Source: Paenimyroides aestuarii
GTDB taxonomy: Bacteria > Bacteroidota > Bacteroidia > Flavobacteriales > Flavobacteriaceae
Direction: 5' to 3'
Length of the DNA stretch: 64,000 nucleotides
Assembly (NCBI RefSeq): GCF_024628805.1
Contig: NZ_CP102382.1
Location: 1,240,001-1,304,000 of the forward strand
Positions 34,146 to 43,087 of this stretch are shown piece after piece. The notes beneath the pieces are model-generated. The model was given only the letters and a program-made list of their open reading frames with translations. It was not told the DNA's origin and did not search any database. Position 1 is the first letter of the stretch; every line of letters starts with the position of its first letter. The position numbers were made by a program, and so were the translations under genes.

Positions 34146-35450
34146 CTAACCATTTTTGTTTTCATTAATTTGTGCTAAAAGCACCTCGTGTATATCTGCG
34201 GCACTTGGTAGTTCGAAAAGTTCTAAGTGAAAATAGGGCACCACCGCCAAAATATGATCAAAAATATCTGCCATAATGCCTTCGTATTTTAACCAATCAA
34301 CCGTGTTGGTGAACGCATATATTTCAATGGGTAAACCATGTTGGGTGGGTTGCATATGGCGCACCATTAAATGAAATTGCTTATGGATATTGCTGTTGTT
34401 CAATAAATAGCGTTTCACATATTCCCGAAACAAACCAATATTGGTCATTCGGCGTCCATTTACAAGCATTGTGGGATCATCAACGTGGTTCAGATTATAG
34501 GTGTTGATTTCCTGCTGGCGTTCAATGATGTATGATTTAATAAGTTTGATACGTTTTAAATCTTCAATTTCGTTTGAATCTAAAAAGCGAATCGACCCCA
34601 TTTTTATATTCAGTGACCGTTTGATTCTACGACCGCCCGACTTTTGCATGGTTCGATAATTTTTAAACGAATCACTAATTAAAGCGTAGGTAGGAATGGT
34701 GGTAACTGTATTGTCGAAATTGCGTATTTTCACCGTGCTAAGGTTAATGGTAAGTACATCCCCGTCTGCACCATATTTTGGCATTTCGATCCAATCGCCC
34801 ACCCGAACCATATCGTTTGATGAAACCTGAATGCTGGCTACAAAACCTAAAATAGTATCTTTAAAAACCAAAATGATGATTGCCGATGCAGCTCCTAATG
34901 CGGTTAGCAAACCTGTTGGATTCTTCCCGGTAAGTTCTGAAAAGATTAAAATGGCACCAATCATATAAAGCAAAATCGCAATTACTTGAAAGTAACTGTC
35001 TAAAGGCTTGTCTGAAAAACGTTTGCGGCTGTGTAATATATCTTTTAAGGTATAAAATATAGATTTTATTAACACCGTAAAGGTTATGATAATAAGCACA
35101 TCTACTATTTTAATAGTGAAGAATGTAATTTGTGGAAAACCTGTAAAGATAAGCGGTAATGATTGCTTTGCTATAATCAGCGGAATTAAATGCGTAAGAT
35201 TTTTAAGTACATTGTTATGAATTAGAAAATCATCGATGCGGGTTTTGCTTTTGCGGATGGTTTTTATCAGTATAATCATTAAAATTCTACGGAGTAAAAA
35301 ATCAATACCATACAAAACAATTGAAAAAATAATAAGCAGTAACAGCGTATTCACATAATGGGCTGCTTGGCTGCTTAATCCGGTTTTTTCCAAAAGATTA
35401 AATCCAAATGAATAAATAGTACTTTGAAAGTGTTGTTGTAGTTCGTTCAT
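34146..35450 (-). CDS. MscS-family mechanosensitive ion channel
   Basis: 434 aa. About five hydrophobic segments in the first 210 residues, the last (ALGAASAIIILVFKDTILGFVASIQV, given here only as about residues 183-208) being the Ala/Gly-rich pore helix, then the MscS beta domain (MVRVGDWIEMP near 214 and ISDSFKNYRT near 258) and a mixed C-terminal domain. The longer length and the VGDWIEMPKYGADGDV wording match the YbdG-like branch. An inner-membrane channel opened by membrane tension to relieve osmotic shock. Convergent with copy C; its start lies about 45 bases past the terminator of the OmpA gene. Confidence 0.9.
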   Translation of the reverse strand: MNELQQHFQSTIYSFGFNLLEKTGLSSQAAHYVNTLLLLIIFSIVLYGIDFLLRRILMIILIKTIRKSKTRIDDFLIHNNVLKNLTHLIPLIIAKQSLPLIFTGFPQITFFTIKIVDVLIIITFTVLIKSIFYTLKDILHSRKRFSDKPLDSYFQVIAILLYMIGAILIFSELTGKNPTGLLTALGAASAIIILVFKDTILGFVASIQVSSNDMVRVGDWIEMPKYGADGDVLTINLSTVKIRNFDNTVTTIPTYALISDSFKNYRTMQKSGGRRIKRSLNIKMGSIRFLDSNEIEDLKRIKLIKSYIIERQQEINTYNLNHVDDPTMLVNGRRMTNIGLFREYVKRYLLNNSNIHKQFHLMVRHMQPTQHGLPIEIYAFTNTVDWLKYEGIMADIFDHILAVVPYFHLELFELPSAADIHEVLLAQINENKNG

Positions 35451-35466
35451 GAAAAATAATTGTAAA

Positions 35467-35492
35467 AAATCCCGGTTTAAAGTCCGGGATTT
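35467..35492 (-). terminator. terminator of the OmpA-family gene
   Basis: AAATCCCGG and CCGGGATTT form a 9-bp stem five bases after the minus-strand stop codon, followed on that strand by a run of T. A good intrinsic terminator. Confidence 0.8.
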
Positions 35493-35496
35493 CTGT

Positions 35497-36375
35497 TTAT
35501 AATTCGTTTAATAATTTAGATATTTCGTCTAATTTTGGAGTTAGAATCACCTCGATACGTCGGTTTTTAGATTTGCCTTCCACAGATGAATTAGTGGCTA
35601 TTGGTGCATATTCACTGCGTCCGGCTGCGGTTAAATTCTTTTTATCGATGCCGCTGGTTTGTTCAATAATATTCACGATTGCTGTGGCACGCTTGGTTGA
35701 CAAATCCCAGTTGTTGGTAACGCCACCGCCCAAATTTCCAACAATTTTATCGTTATCGGTGTGTCCTTCAATCAAAATACTAATGTCTGGATTTTTTGCT
35801 AAAACCTCGGCTAACTGTTCCACTGCATTTCTACCTTCGTTGCTAACGGTCCAACTGCCCGACGGAAATAGCAATTTGTTTTCCATGGATACATATACTT
35901 TGCCGTTCTTTTGTTCCACCGTTAATCCTTTACCTTCAAACTCAAACAAAGCTTTTGAAAGTGTTTCTTTTAATTTGCGAAGATTTTTATCTTGGGCAGC
36001 CAATTTTCCTTCTAGCTCTGCAACACGCGATGATTTGGTGTCTAATTCTTTTTTCAGATTGTTTAAACGTTCAATTTCGGCTTTAATTGCTTGGTCACTG
36101 TTTTTTTCTAAGCTGTTATAGTCTTTTTGCAATTGCTCGTAGGTCACTTTTAGCCTGTCGCGTTCGGCAACAGCTTCTTCTAAACGTGCTTGCAAAGATT
36201 GGTTTTTGGTGCCCAAATCAAACGATTGTGCTTTTAAATCGGTAGTTTCGCCAGTTAATCGCTCCAATTCTTCGGCACAATTTTTATATTTGGCGTCTAA
36301 CTCGTTATACAATTTTCGGGTAACGCAACTTGTTAAAAAAGGCAAACAACATGCTGCCAAGATTATTTTTTTCAT
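35497..36375 (-). CDS. OmpA-family lipoprotein with coiled coil
   Basis: 292 aa. Lipoprotein signal with LTSC, the acceptor Cys at about residue 17. Residues about 25-145 are a long coiled coil with heptads of Leu, Glu and Lys. The OmpA peptidoglycan-binding domain occupies about 160-280: ILIEGHTDND near 200, LSTKRATAIVNI near 225, AAGRSEYAP and KNRRIEVIL. It should be lipid-anchored in the outer membrane and hold the peptidoglycan through the conserved Asp and Arg. The gene has its own terminator and lies 18 bases downstream of the exonuclease gene, so it may be cotranscribed with it. Confidence 0.92.
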   Translation of the reverse strand: MKKIILAACCLPFLTSCVTRKLYNELDAKYKNCAEELERLTGETTDLKAQSFDLGTKNQSLQARLEEAVAERDRLKVTYEQLQKDYNSLEKNSDQAIKAEIERLNNLKKELDTKSSRVAELEGKLAAQDKNLRKLKETLSKALFEFEGKGLTVEQKNGKVYVSMENKLLFPSGSWTVSNEGRNAVEQLAEVLAKNPDISILIEGHTDNDKIVGNLGGGVTNNWDLSTKRATAIVNIIEQTSGIDKKNLTAAGRSEYAPIATNSSVEGKSKNRRIEVILTPKLDEISKLLNEL

Positions 36376-36393
36376 AATTTCTAAATGTTTTTG

Positions 36394-37155
36394 TTAATCA
36401 ATTTCAATAGCAACCGGACAATGGTCTGAATGTTTTGCTTCGGGCAAAATATAAGCACGCTTTAAACGGTCTTTCATATTTTCGGTAATTAAATGATAGT
36501 CAATACGCCAACCTTTATTGTTGTTTCGGGCATTGGCACGATAGCTCCACCAACTGTAATGATGTGGTTCAGGGTTTAGCATTCGAAACGAATCCAAAAA
36601 TCCATTTTTCATAAATGTATCTAGCCATTCGCGTTCTTCTGGTAAAAAACCCGAAACTTTTGCGTTGCGAATAGGGTCGTGAATATCAATTGCCTGATGG
36701 CAAATGTTGTAATCGCCGCAAATAATCAGCTGTGGAATATCTTTTTTAAGAGCGTTTACATAGTTTTGAAAATCGGCCATGTATTGAAATTTATGGCTTA
36801 AACGATCACTGTTTGTTCCCGACGGCAAATACAAAGACATCACCGAAAAATCATCAAAATCGGCCCGAACATTTCTTCCTTCTTTATCCATATAATCGAT
36901 TCCTGTTCCAAAAACCACATTTTTAGGTTCGGTTTTGCATAAAATAGCCACACCACTATAGCCTTTTTTTTCTGCCGAAAAATAGTATTGATACGGATAT
37001 CCCGCTGCTGTGATTTCTAAAACCGGAATTTGGTCTTGCGTGGCTTTAATCTCTTGTAAACAAATAATATCAGGGTTTGCAGCCTGCAACCAATCCAAAA
37101 ATCCTTTAGAAATAGCTGCCCGAATACCATTTACGTTGTATGATAAAATCTTCAT
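36394..37155 (-). CDS. xth: exodeoxyribonuclease III
   Basis: 253 aa, standard length. An AP endonuclease and 3'-5' exonuclease of base-excision repair. Catalytic landmarks in order: NVNGIRAA at 7-14, CLQEIKA with the metal-binding Glu near 37, YSGVAIL near 67, GDYNICH with the paired Asp/Asn near 147-149, and the terminal SDHCPV with the Asp-His pair. All active-site residues are present. A TAATTTTG-like box lies upstream on the minus strand (37175-37182). Downstream of it is the OmpA lipoprotein gene. Confidence 0.95.
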   Translation of the reverse strand: MKILSYNVNGIRAAISKGFLDWLQAANPDIICLQEIKATQDQIPVLEITAAGYPYQYYFSAEKKGYSGVAILCKTEPKNVVFGTGIDYMDKEGRNVRADFDDFSVMSLYLPSGTNSDRLSHKFQYMADFQNYVNALKKDIPQLIICGDYNICHQAIDIHDPIRNAKVSGFLPEEREWLDTFMKNGFLDSFRMLNPEPHHYSWWSYRANARNNNKGWRIDYHLITENMKDRLKRAYILPEAKHSDHCPVAIEID

Positions 37156-37358
37156 ATATAAGTAGGTGTTTTGCCAAAATTACATATTTCATTTTTGAAG
37201 AAAAACATATTTAACGACTTGTTTTGTTTTTGTGAAAGAATTATCTTGCTCCTAAAATAAAAAATCATCACGAAAAATTTAGTATATTTAAAACCTTAAC
37301 CTAAATTTAAAACCAACTGATAAATAATCAGGTTTTAAAAAGGTGTGAAATGAATTGT

Positions 37359-37366
37359 TATCTTTG
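37359..37366 (+). promoter_or_regulatory. candidate -7 box for the acyltransferase gene
   Basis: TATCTTTG fits TAnnTTTG exactly and lies 15 bases before the ATG. No TTG is found 19 bases upstream. Confidence 0.4.
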
Positions 37367-37381
37367 CAAAAAAATAGTTAA

Positions 37382-39193
37382 ATGGGATTAGTAACCGCAA
37401 AAGAAATTGCGCGCGTAATAAAATTAGATAAGTACGGGTTTATTGGTACTTTTTCTGGTTGGTTATTAATGAAGGTGTTAAAAATATCTCAACTCAACAA
37501 AATATATAACCGAAACAAACACTTAAAAGACGTAACCTTTTTAAACGCTATTTTAGAAGAATTTCAGATAGAGTTTGAAATTGACCCGGAAGAATTGAAA
37601 CGTTTACCCAAACAAGGGCCCTATATAACCATATCGAACCATCCGTTGGGCGGCATCGATGGTATTTTATTGTTGAAATTAATGCGGGAGCGCGATCCGG
37701 ATTTTAGGATTATTGCCAATTTTTTATTGCACCGTATTGAACCTTTAAAACCGTATGTTTTGCCTGTGAATCCGTTTGAAAATCACAAAGATTCAAAGTC
37801 GAGCGTATTGGGATTAAAAGAAACATTGCGCCATTTAAGCGAAGGCAAACCATTGGGAATTTTTCCGGCAGGCGAAGTGTCTAATTTTGAAGAAGACGAT
37901 AAAATTGTTGATAAACCTTGGGAAGAAGGTGCTTTGAAATTGATAAAAAAAGGGCAGGTGCCAGTGGTGCCTATTTATTTTCATGCTAAAAATAGTAAGC
38001 TGTTCTATATGTTGTCTAAAATCAACCCAACGTTGCAAACAGCAAAACTTCCTTCGGAATTATTAACCCAAAAAGATCGAGTGATCCGTGTGCGAATTGG
38101 CAAGCCTATTACGGTTGCCGAACAAAACGAGCATGGTGATTCGATAGAAAATTTTGGTAAATTTTTGCGTACCAAAACTTATCTTTTGGCCAACACCACC
38201 AAAGATGATAAAAAGCAATATATAAAGATTCCATCGTTTAAATTGCCCACGCCGCCGCCCAAAGAAATAGAACGCCCGGTGTTGCAAGATTTAATGGTTC
38301 AAGAAATTGAAGCACTTCGCACGGGCGATGAACGTTTGCTGCAAAGCAAAAATTATGAGGTTTTTTTGACCGATGCCGAAAAAATACCAAATATTCTGCG
38401 AGAAATAGGCAGGCTGCGCGAGATTACCTTTAGAGCAGTGGGCGAAGGTACTAATAAATCGATTGATTTAGATAAATACGACACCTTTTACAAACACATG
38501 TTCCTTTGGGACGATGATGCCAAGTGTATTGCAGGTGCATACCGCATGGGGATTGGAAAAGATATTTATGCCAAGCACGGTATTAATGGATTTTACTTAA
38601 CCGAATTGTTTCGTTTTGAACCCGAATTATACGGCATGATGGAACAATCAATAGAAATGGGTCGTGCGTTTATTGTGTGCGAATACCAGCTAAAACCCAT
38701 GCCGCTGTTTTTATTGTGGAAAGGTATTGTACACACCACTTTGCGCTATCCCGAACACAAATACCTGATTGGTGGAGTTAGCATTAGCAACCAATTTTCA
38801 GATTTCAGTAAATCATTGATGATTGAATTTATGAAATCGCATTTTTATGATCCTTACGTGGCGCAATATGTGCAGCCCAAAATGGAATACAAAGTACAGT
38901 TGAAAGATGCCGACAAAGATTTTGTTTTTAACGAAGCCGAAGCCGATTTGAATAAGTTCGACAAGCTGATTGAAGAAGTAGAACCAGGCGGTTTGCGCTT
39001 GCCGGTTTTAATAAAAAAATACATCAAGCAAAACGCACGGGTAGTGGCTTTTAATGTAGATCCGCTGTTTAACAACTCGGTTGACGGATTAATGTATATA
39101 CGAATTGCCGATTTGCCCGAAAGCACCGTTCGCCCAGTGATTGAAGAATTGCAATTGGAACTGGAACGAAAAATGAACGAAAAGCAGGAGTAA
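37382..39193 (+). CDS. olsF: bifunctional acyltransferase for aminolipid synthesis, OlsF-like
   Basis: 603 aa fusion. The N-terminal half (about 70-270) is a PlsC-type acyltransferase: SNHPLGGIDG near 84 supplies the His/Asp pair (spaced by five rather than the usual four residues) and FPAGEVS near 161 the phosphate-binding block. The C-terminal half (about 320-560) is a GNAT-like N-acyltransferase (REITFRAVGEG, YDTFYKHMFLWDDDAKCIAGAYR). In this layout the C-terminal part N-acylates an amino acid (ornithine or glycine) and the N-terminal part adds the second acyl chain, giving ornithine or glycine lipids. Bacteroides carries the two as separate genes. Which amino acid is used cannot be read from sequence. 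Confidence 0.82.
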   Translation: MGLVTAKEIARVIKLDKYGFIGTFSGWLLMKVLKISQLNKIYNRNKHLKDVTFLNAILEEFQIEFEIDPEELKRLPKQGPYITISNHPLGGIDGILLLKLMRERDPDFRIIANFLLHRIEPLKPYVLPVNPFENHKDSKSSVLGLKETLRHLSEGKPLGIFPAGEVSNFEEDDKIVDKPWEEGALKLIKKGQVPVVPIYFHAKNSKLFYMLSKINPTLQTAKLPSELLTQKDRVIRVRIGKPITVAEQNEHGDSIENFGKFLRTKTYLLANTTKDDKKQYIKIPSFKLPTPPPKEIERPVLQDLMVQEIEALRTGDERLLQSKNYEVFLTDAEKIPNILREIGRLREITFRAVGEGTNKSIDLDKYDTFYKHMFLWDDDAKCIAGAYRMGIGKDIYAKHGINGFYLTELFRFEPELYGMMEQSIEMGRAFIVCEYQLKPMPLFLLWKGIVHTTLRYPEHKYLIGGVSISNQFSDFSKSLMIEFMKSHFYDPYVAQYVQPKMEYKVQLKDADKDFVFNEAEADLNKFDKLIEEVEPGGLRLPVLIKKYIKQNARVVAFNVDPLFNNSVDGLMYIRIADLPESTVRPVIEELQLELERKMNEKQE

Positions 39194-39212
39194 TGAACCA
39201 TCAAAAATATTC

Positions 39213-39245
39213 AAAAAGCTAAAAGAAATTTTTAGCTTTTTTTTG
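39213..39245 (+). terminator. terminator after the acyltransferase gene
   Basis: AAAAAGCTAAAA and TTTTTAGCTTTTT form a hairpin with a 4-base loop, ending in a T run. Confidence 0.75.
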
Positions 39246-39275
39246 TTTTATTTAACAAGGTGTTAATTATTTTGT

Positions 39276-39283
39276 TATATTTA
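39276..39283 (+). promoter_or_regulatory. candidate -7-like box before the frameshifted lipoprotein
   Basis: TATATTTA, one base off TAnnTTTG, 30 bases before the ATG. The same octamer precedes the tandem paralogs at 41691 and 43054. Confidence 0.3.
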
Positions 39284-39312
39284 CAATCTAACTAATTAAA
39301 AATATAGAAATT

Positions 39313-40351
39313 ATGAGCAAATTAAGCAAAATTTTGTGGGGGGGTAATAGGTCTAACCCTTACGGCATGTACAACCGACAGCGTATTTGAGGACAATGGT
39401 CATGCAAGCGCTTCAGGGCATCCTTCTGATCCCGGTTCACAGTATGCAACTTATAGCATGTCTGATTCTTATGAGTCGCCATGGGACATCGATTCCTTGT
39501 ATAAAGTTAAGTACGAATTATACAGCGGTGCTATGAACGACGGTGTACATGTTCGGGTAACTCCTTATATAGGTTTGGCATATTATGATAATGCGAATGA
39601 TGGTGTTTATAACACTCCCTCAGGTATTTATAACTTGGCAAGTGGTGCCTATCCCAATCTCTATGCCAGTGGAAATGAATACGGCGATTATGTACAAGCA
39701 AATCCTATTGTATTAACACAAGTGCCTAGAATAGGTTGGTACACACACGAGTTGTGGGTGCACCACGATGAAGATCATTGCCCGTTAGTAAACATACCCG
39801 TTGGTATTAATTATAATTTAAACAGTATTGGTTTTGATATTGTAAACAACAATATTGTACAACCTATGCAGTTAGGGTATCCATTACCTGCGCCGCCACC
39901 TCCTGGCACGGGTGCAGAAGAACGTTTGTTGCGCGCGTATGGCAAAGTGTTTTATTACAAAGTAGAGTTTGGTACCGATATGTATAATTTTGACCCCGAT
40001 GCTTATTATGTATTAGCCTTAGAAAATAATGTTACTGCGAATGGAGATTGGTCTCCAATGGGACTTTCAGATATGCCTTTTGGCAGCGTTTTATTATATC
40101 ACGATATACCGGGTGGTGTAAGCACAAAAGAAATTGTTGTTAATCCCGATACGTTTACAGGTCCAGATCCTCAACATCGCAAAATGTCTAGAGAGTTGTT
40201 CGGTACTGCTACCCCAGGCAGCGGCACTGGGATTCGCAAAATAACTACCGTACCTTTTTATGATGAGTGGGTTCAAATTCCGGCTCTTACCGGTCCTTGG
40301 GTGCCAAAACCTAACAGACAACCTCGTGGAGTAAAAATATATATAGAGTAA
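39313..40351 (+). CDS. lipoprotein gene frameshifted at a G7 tract
   Basis: The ATG at 39313 begins a lipoprotein signal, but the frame reaches a stop after about 25 codons. If the seven-G run at 39338-39344 had six G, the frame would read MSKLSKILWG, VIGLTLTAC (lipobox with acceptor Cys) and continue without interruption into the long frame that is open through 39458 to 40351, giving about 345 aa. The mature part is Tyr-, Gly- and Pro-rich with no known domain. The break may be a sequencing error, a pseudogene or a phase-variable switch. The T9SS protein gene starts 11 bases downstream. Confidence 0.7.
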
Positions 40352-40361
40352 ACAGTTAACT

Positions 40362-41465
40362 ATGAAAAAGATTCTTTTTATTATAACCACCTTATTAGGC
40401 GTTTATAACTTAACTGCCCAAGTACTCTACACCGAAAATTTTAACAATTATCCTGTGGGAAATATAGGCACCGATTATAACGGCACGGTACCTGGTGTAG
40501 GCGGTTGGTTTACCAAATCCGAAAATAAACCTATCTACAATACGCCGCTTACCAATAACGATTATAAAATTGTAGCCGAGGCCAACAAAGGGAATGTTGC
40601 ACAAATAGGCCCCCTTACCAAAAAAGGCGAATGGACACGTACTTTATTCCGTACCGATTTAAACACCTATTGGCAACAACGCACCGCAGGTAATAATGTT
40701 TTTAAGTGCAGTTTTGATTTGTATGTAGATGATAGTTATATAAGTTCCACTCCTTCATCTGATCCAATACGTATAAATTTATACAGCAAGGAAGGAGGGT
40801 TGACCGGGTTTTTATATGATCCTGATCATCATCGTTTTCGTGCCGGTTTTGATTTTTCTAGGGGTAGATTTAATTATGAAGGAGGAATTTATGAAGCAGT
40901 AGTGGTAAGTCCTGGTAACCCCTTGCAACCGCCACCAATGGGCAGTTGGATTACTGTGGAAATGTATATAGATTATGATAACAACAAAGCGTATTTCAGC
41001 ATACCTACTTTAAACTATACGAATGTTAAAAACATTGCATTTACTTTAGAGTTGGGTGGTTTAGATACCGAGGGCAATCCCTTGCCAGATGACAGCCCTG
41101 TTGAATTAGTATTTTTTTACACGAAGTCCGGCGATGTTGATGGTACTTTTTACACCCCAAAAATAGATAACATTAATTTAGTAGCTCAAAACACGGTACC
41201 CACTTTAGCTACCACCGAGCAGTTAGCAGAAAACTTTAATCTCTACCCTAACCCAGCAAGCAGTGTTGTAAACATCACCAACGCCGAAAATATGCAAATA
41301 CAGCAAATCACGGTGTATGATGTTGCAGGGAAACAGTTAAGTACCCAAAACTACAACAACGAAACCGACATACAATTAAACGTAGAACACTTAGCAAGTG
41401 GCACGTATATGCTGCATTTGCAAACCAACCAAGGTACAGCGGTTAAAAAACTGGTGAAAAAGTAG
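40362..41465 (+). CDS. T9SS-secreted protein, tandem paralog 1
   Basis: 367 aa. Signal peptide at 1-19 (YNLTAQ). The body (about 20-275) looks like a beta-sandwich of LamG/concanavalin type, starting VLYTENFNNYPVGNIG, with WITVEMYIDYDNNKAYFSIP near 195 as a typical strand pair; ligands are unknown. A type A T9SS sorting domain (about 292-367) has NLYPNPASSVVNI, YDVAGKQL and GTYMLHL, ending VKKLVKK. It starts 11 bases after the frameshifted lipoprotein and probably shares its transcript. Paralog 2, offset by 1365, is nearly identical except over residues about 130-180. Confidence 0.85.
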   Translation: MKKILFIITTLLGVYNLTAQVLYTENFNNYPVGNIGTDYNGTVPGVGGWFTKSENKPIYNTPLTNNDYKIVAEANKGNVAQIGPLTKKGEWTRTLFRTDLNTYWQQRTAGNNVFKCSFDLYVDDSYISSTPSSDPIRINLYSKEGGLTGFLYDPDHHRFRAGFDFSRGRFNYEGGIYEAVVVSPGNPLQPPPMGSWITVEMYIDYDNNKAYFSIPTLNYTNVKNIAFTLELGGLDTEGNPLPDDSPVELVFFYTKSGDVDGTFYTPKIDNINLVAQNTVPTLATTEQLAENFNLYPNPASSVVNITNAENMQIQQITVYDVAGKQLSTQNYNNETDIQLNVEHLASGTYMLHLQTNQGTAVKKLVKK

Positions 41466-41616
41466 TTTTTTTTCTGTATAGTGTATTTTGTATTGTTGTA
41501 AAATGTAAAATACATCTGTGTGAACCGCAGCAGTTTCTGCTAATCAACTGCTGTGAAGTAGTTAAGCGGTAGAGTTTTAAAGCAACTTTGCCAAAGTTTC
41601 AAACTTTGGCAAAGTT
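41466..41616. repeat. structured 3' repeat with palindrome, copy 1
   Basis: About 150 bases conserved after each of the three paralogs. It contains CAGCAGTT/AACTGCTG inverted segments near 41527-41553 and ends in a perfect 16-bp inverted repeat around one central base at 41584-41616 (AACTTTGCCAAAGTTT, c, and its reverse complement). Each arm is itself a palindrome. It could be a terminator or a dispersed repeat. Confidence 0.75.
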
Positions 41617-41690
41617 TAAAAACACTCAGAGCAGCCAATTTGTATTGGTTGCTTTTTTGTAAGTCATTATAAAAATAGCAGATGATTGCT

Positions 41691-41698
41691 TATATTTA
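41691..41698 (+). promoter_or_regulatory. candidate -7-like box before paralog 2
   Basis: TATATTTA within a conserved GATTGC-x-TATATTTACATA context, 29 bases before the ATG; the same context is found before paralog 3. Confidence 0.3.
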
Positions 41699-41726
41699 CA
41701 TAGATAACTGTTAAAAACGTAGAACT

Positions 41727-42827
41727 ATGAAAAAGATTCTTTTTATTATAACCACCTTATTAGGCGTTTATAACTTAACTGCCCAAGTACTCTACACCGA
41801 AAATTTTAACAATTATCCTGTGGGAAATATAGGCACCGATTATAACGGCACGGTACCTGGTGTAGGCGGTTGGTTTACCAAATCCGAAAATAAACCTATC
41901 TACAATACGCCGCTTACCAATAACGACTATAAAATTGTAGCCGAGGCCAACAAAGGGAATGTTGCACAAATAGGACCCCTTACCAAAAAAGGCGAATGGA
42001 CACGTACTTTATTCCGTACCGATTTAAACACCTATTGGCAACAACGCACGGCAGGTAATAATGTTTTTAAGTGCAGTTTTGATTTGTATGTAGATGATAG
42101 TTATATAAGTTCCACTCCTCCATCTGATCCAATATGTATAAGTTTATACAGCAAGGAAGGAGGGTTGACCAGGTTTTCATATCATCCTGATCATCATCGT
42201 TTTATGGCTGGTTTTGATTTTTCTAGGGGTAATTTTAATTTTGGAGGAAGTCAAGAAGCAATAGTGGTAAGTCCTGGTAACCCCTTGCAACCGCCACCAA
42301 TGGGCAGTTGGATTACTGTGGAAATGTATATAGATTATGATAACAACAAAGCGTATTTCAGCATACCAACTTTAAACTATACGAATGTTAAAAACATTGC
42401 ATTTACTTTAGAGTTGGGTGGTTTAGATACCGAGGGCAACCCCTTGCCTGATGACAGCCCTGTTGAATTAGAGTTTTTTTACATGAAGTCCGGCGATGTT
42501 GATGGTACTTTTTACACCCCAAAAATAGATAACATTAATTTAGTAGCTCAAAACACGGTACCTACTTTAGCTACCACCGAGCAGTTAGCAGAAAACTTTA
42601 ATCTCTACCCTAACCCAGCAAGCAGTGTTGTAAACATCACCAACGCCGAAAATATGCAAATACAGCAAATCACGGTGTATGATGTTGCAGGGAAACAGTT
42701 AAGTACCCAAAACTACAACAACGAAACCGACATACAATTAAACGTAGAACACTTAGCAAGTGGCACGTATATGCTGCATTTGCAAACCAACCAAGGTACA
42801 GCGGTTAAAAAACTGGTGAAAAAGTAG
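41727..42827 (+). CDS. T9SS-secreted protein, tandem paralog 2
   Basis: 366 aa, the same architecture as the preceding gene: signal peptide 1-19, LamG-like beta-sandwich, sorting domain ending VKKLVKK. Identity to paralog 1 is close to complete except in a short patch (residues about 130-180), where changes such as RINLYS to CISLYS, GFLYDPD to RFSYHPD and RGRFNYEGGIYE to RGNFNFGGSQE cluster and most are amino-acid-changing. It has its own -7-like box, so it may be expressed independently. Recent tandem duplication with local divergence is the simplest reading. Confidence 0.85.
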   Translation: MKKILFIITTLLGVYNLTAQVLYTENFNNYPVGNIGTDYNGTVPGVGGWFTKSENKPIYNTPLTNNDYKIVAEANKGNVAQIGPLTKKGEWTRTLFRTDLNTYWQQRTAGNNVFKCSFDLYVDDSYISSTPPSDPICISLYSKEGGLTRFSYHPDHHRFMAGFDFSRGNFNFGGSQEAIVVSPGNPLQPPPMGSWITVEMYIDYDNNKAYFSIPTLNYTNVKNIAFTLELGGLDTEGNPLPDDSPVELEFFYMKSGDVDGTFYTPKIDNINLVAQNTVPTLATTEQLAENFNLYPNPASSVVNITNAENMQIQQITVYDVAGKQLSTQNYNNETDIQLNVEHLASGTYMLHLQTNQGTAVKKLVKK

Positions 42828-42978
42828 TTTTTTTTCTGTATAGTGTATTTTGTATTGTTGTAAAATGTAAAATACATCTGTGTGAACCGCAGCAGTTTCT
42901 GCTAATCAACTGCTGTGAAGTAGTTAAGCGGTAGAGTTTTAAAGCAACTTTGCCAAAGTTTCAAACTTTGGCAAAGAT
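42828..42978. repeat. structured 3' repeat with palindrome, copy 2
   Basis: Same element as 41466-41616. The palindrome at 42946-42978 has one mismatch in the right arm (GAT in place of GTT). Confidence 0.75.
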
Positions 42979-43053
42979 TAAAAATATTCAAAGCAACCAC
43001 TTCGTATGGGTTGCTTTTTTTTGGTTATCATAAAAAATTGTAAAATGATTGCG

Positions 43054-43061
43054 TATATTTA
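43054..43061 (+). promoter_or_regulatory. candidate -7-like box before paralog 3
   Basis: TATATTTA in the same GATTGC...ACATAA context as before paralog 2, 27 bases before the ATG. Confidence 0.3.
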
Positions 43062-43087
43062 CATAAGTAACTGTTAAAACATTCTTT

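Larger units (their letters stand above)
40362..41726 (+). repeat. tandem duplication unit 1
   Basis: Gene plus 3' region, nearly identical to the following unit at 41727-43087 (start-to-start offset 1365). The second unit is three bases shorter within the coding part. Confidence 0.85.
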
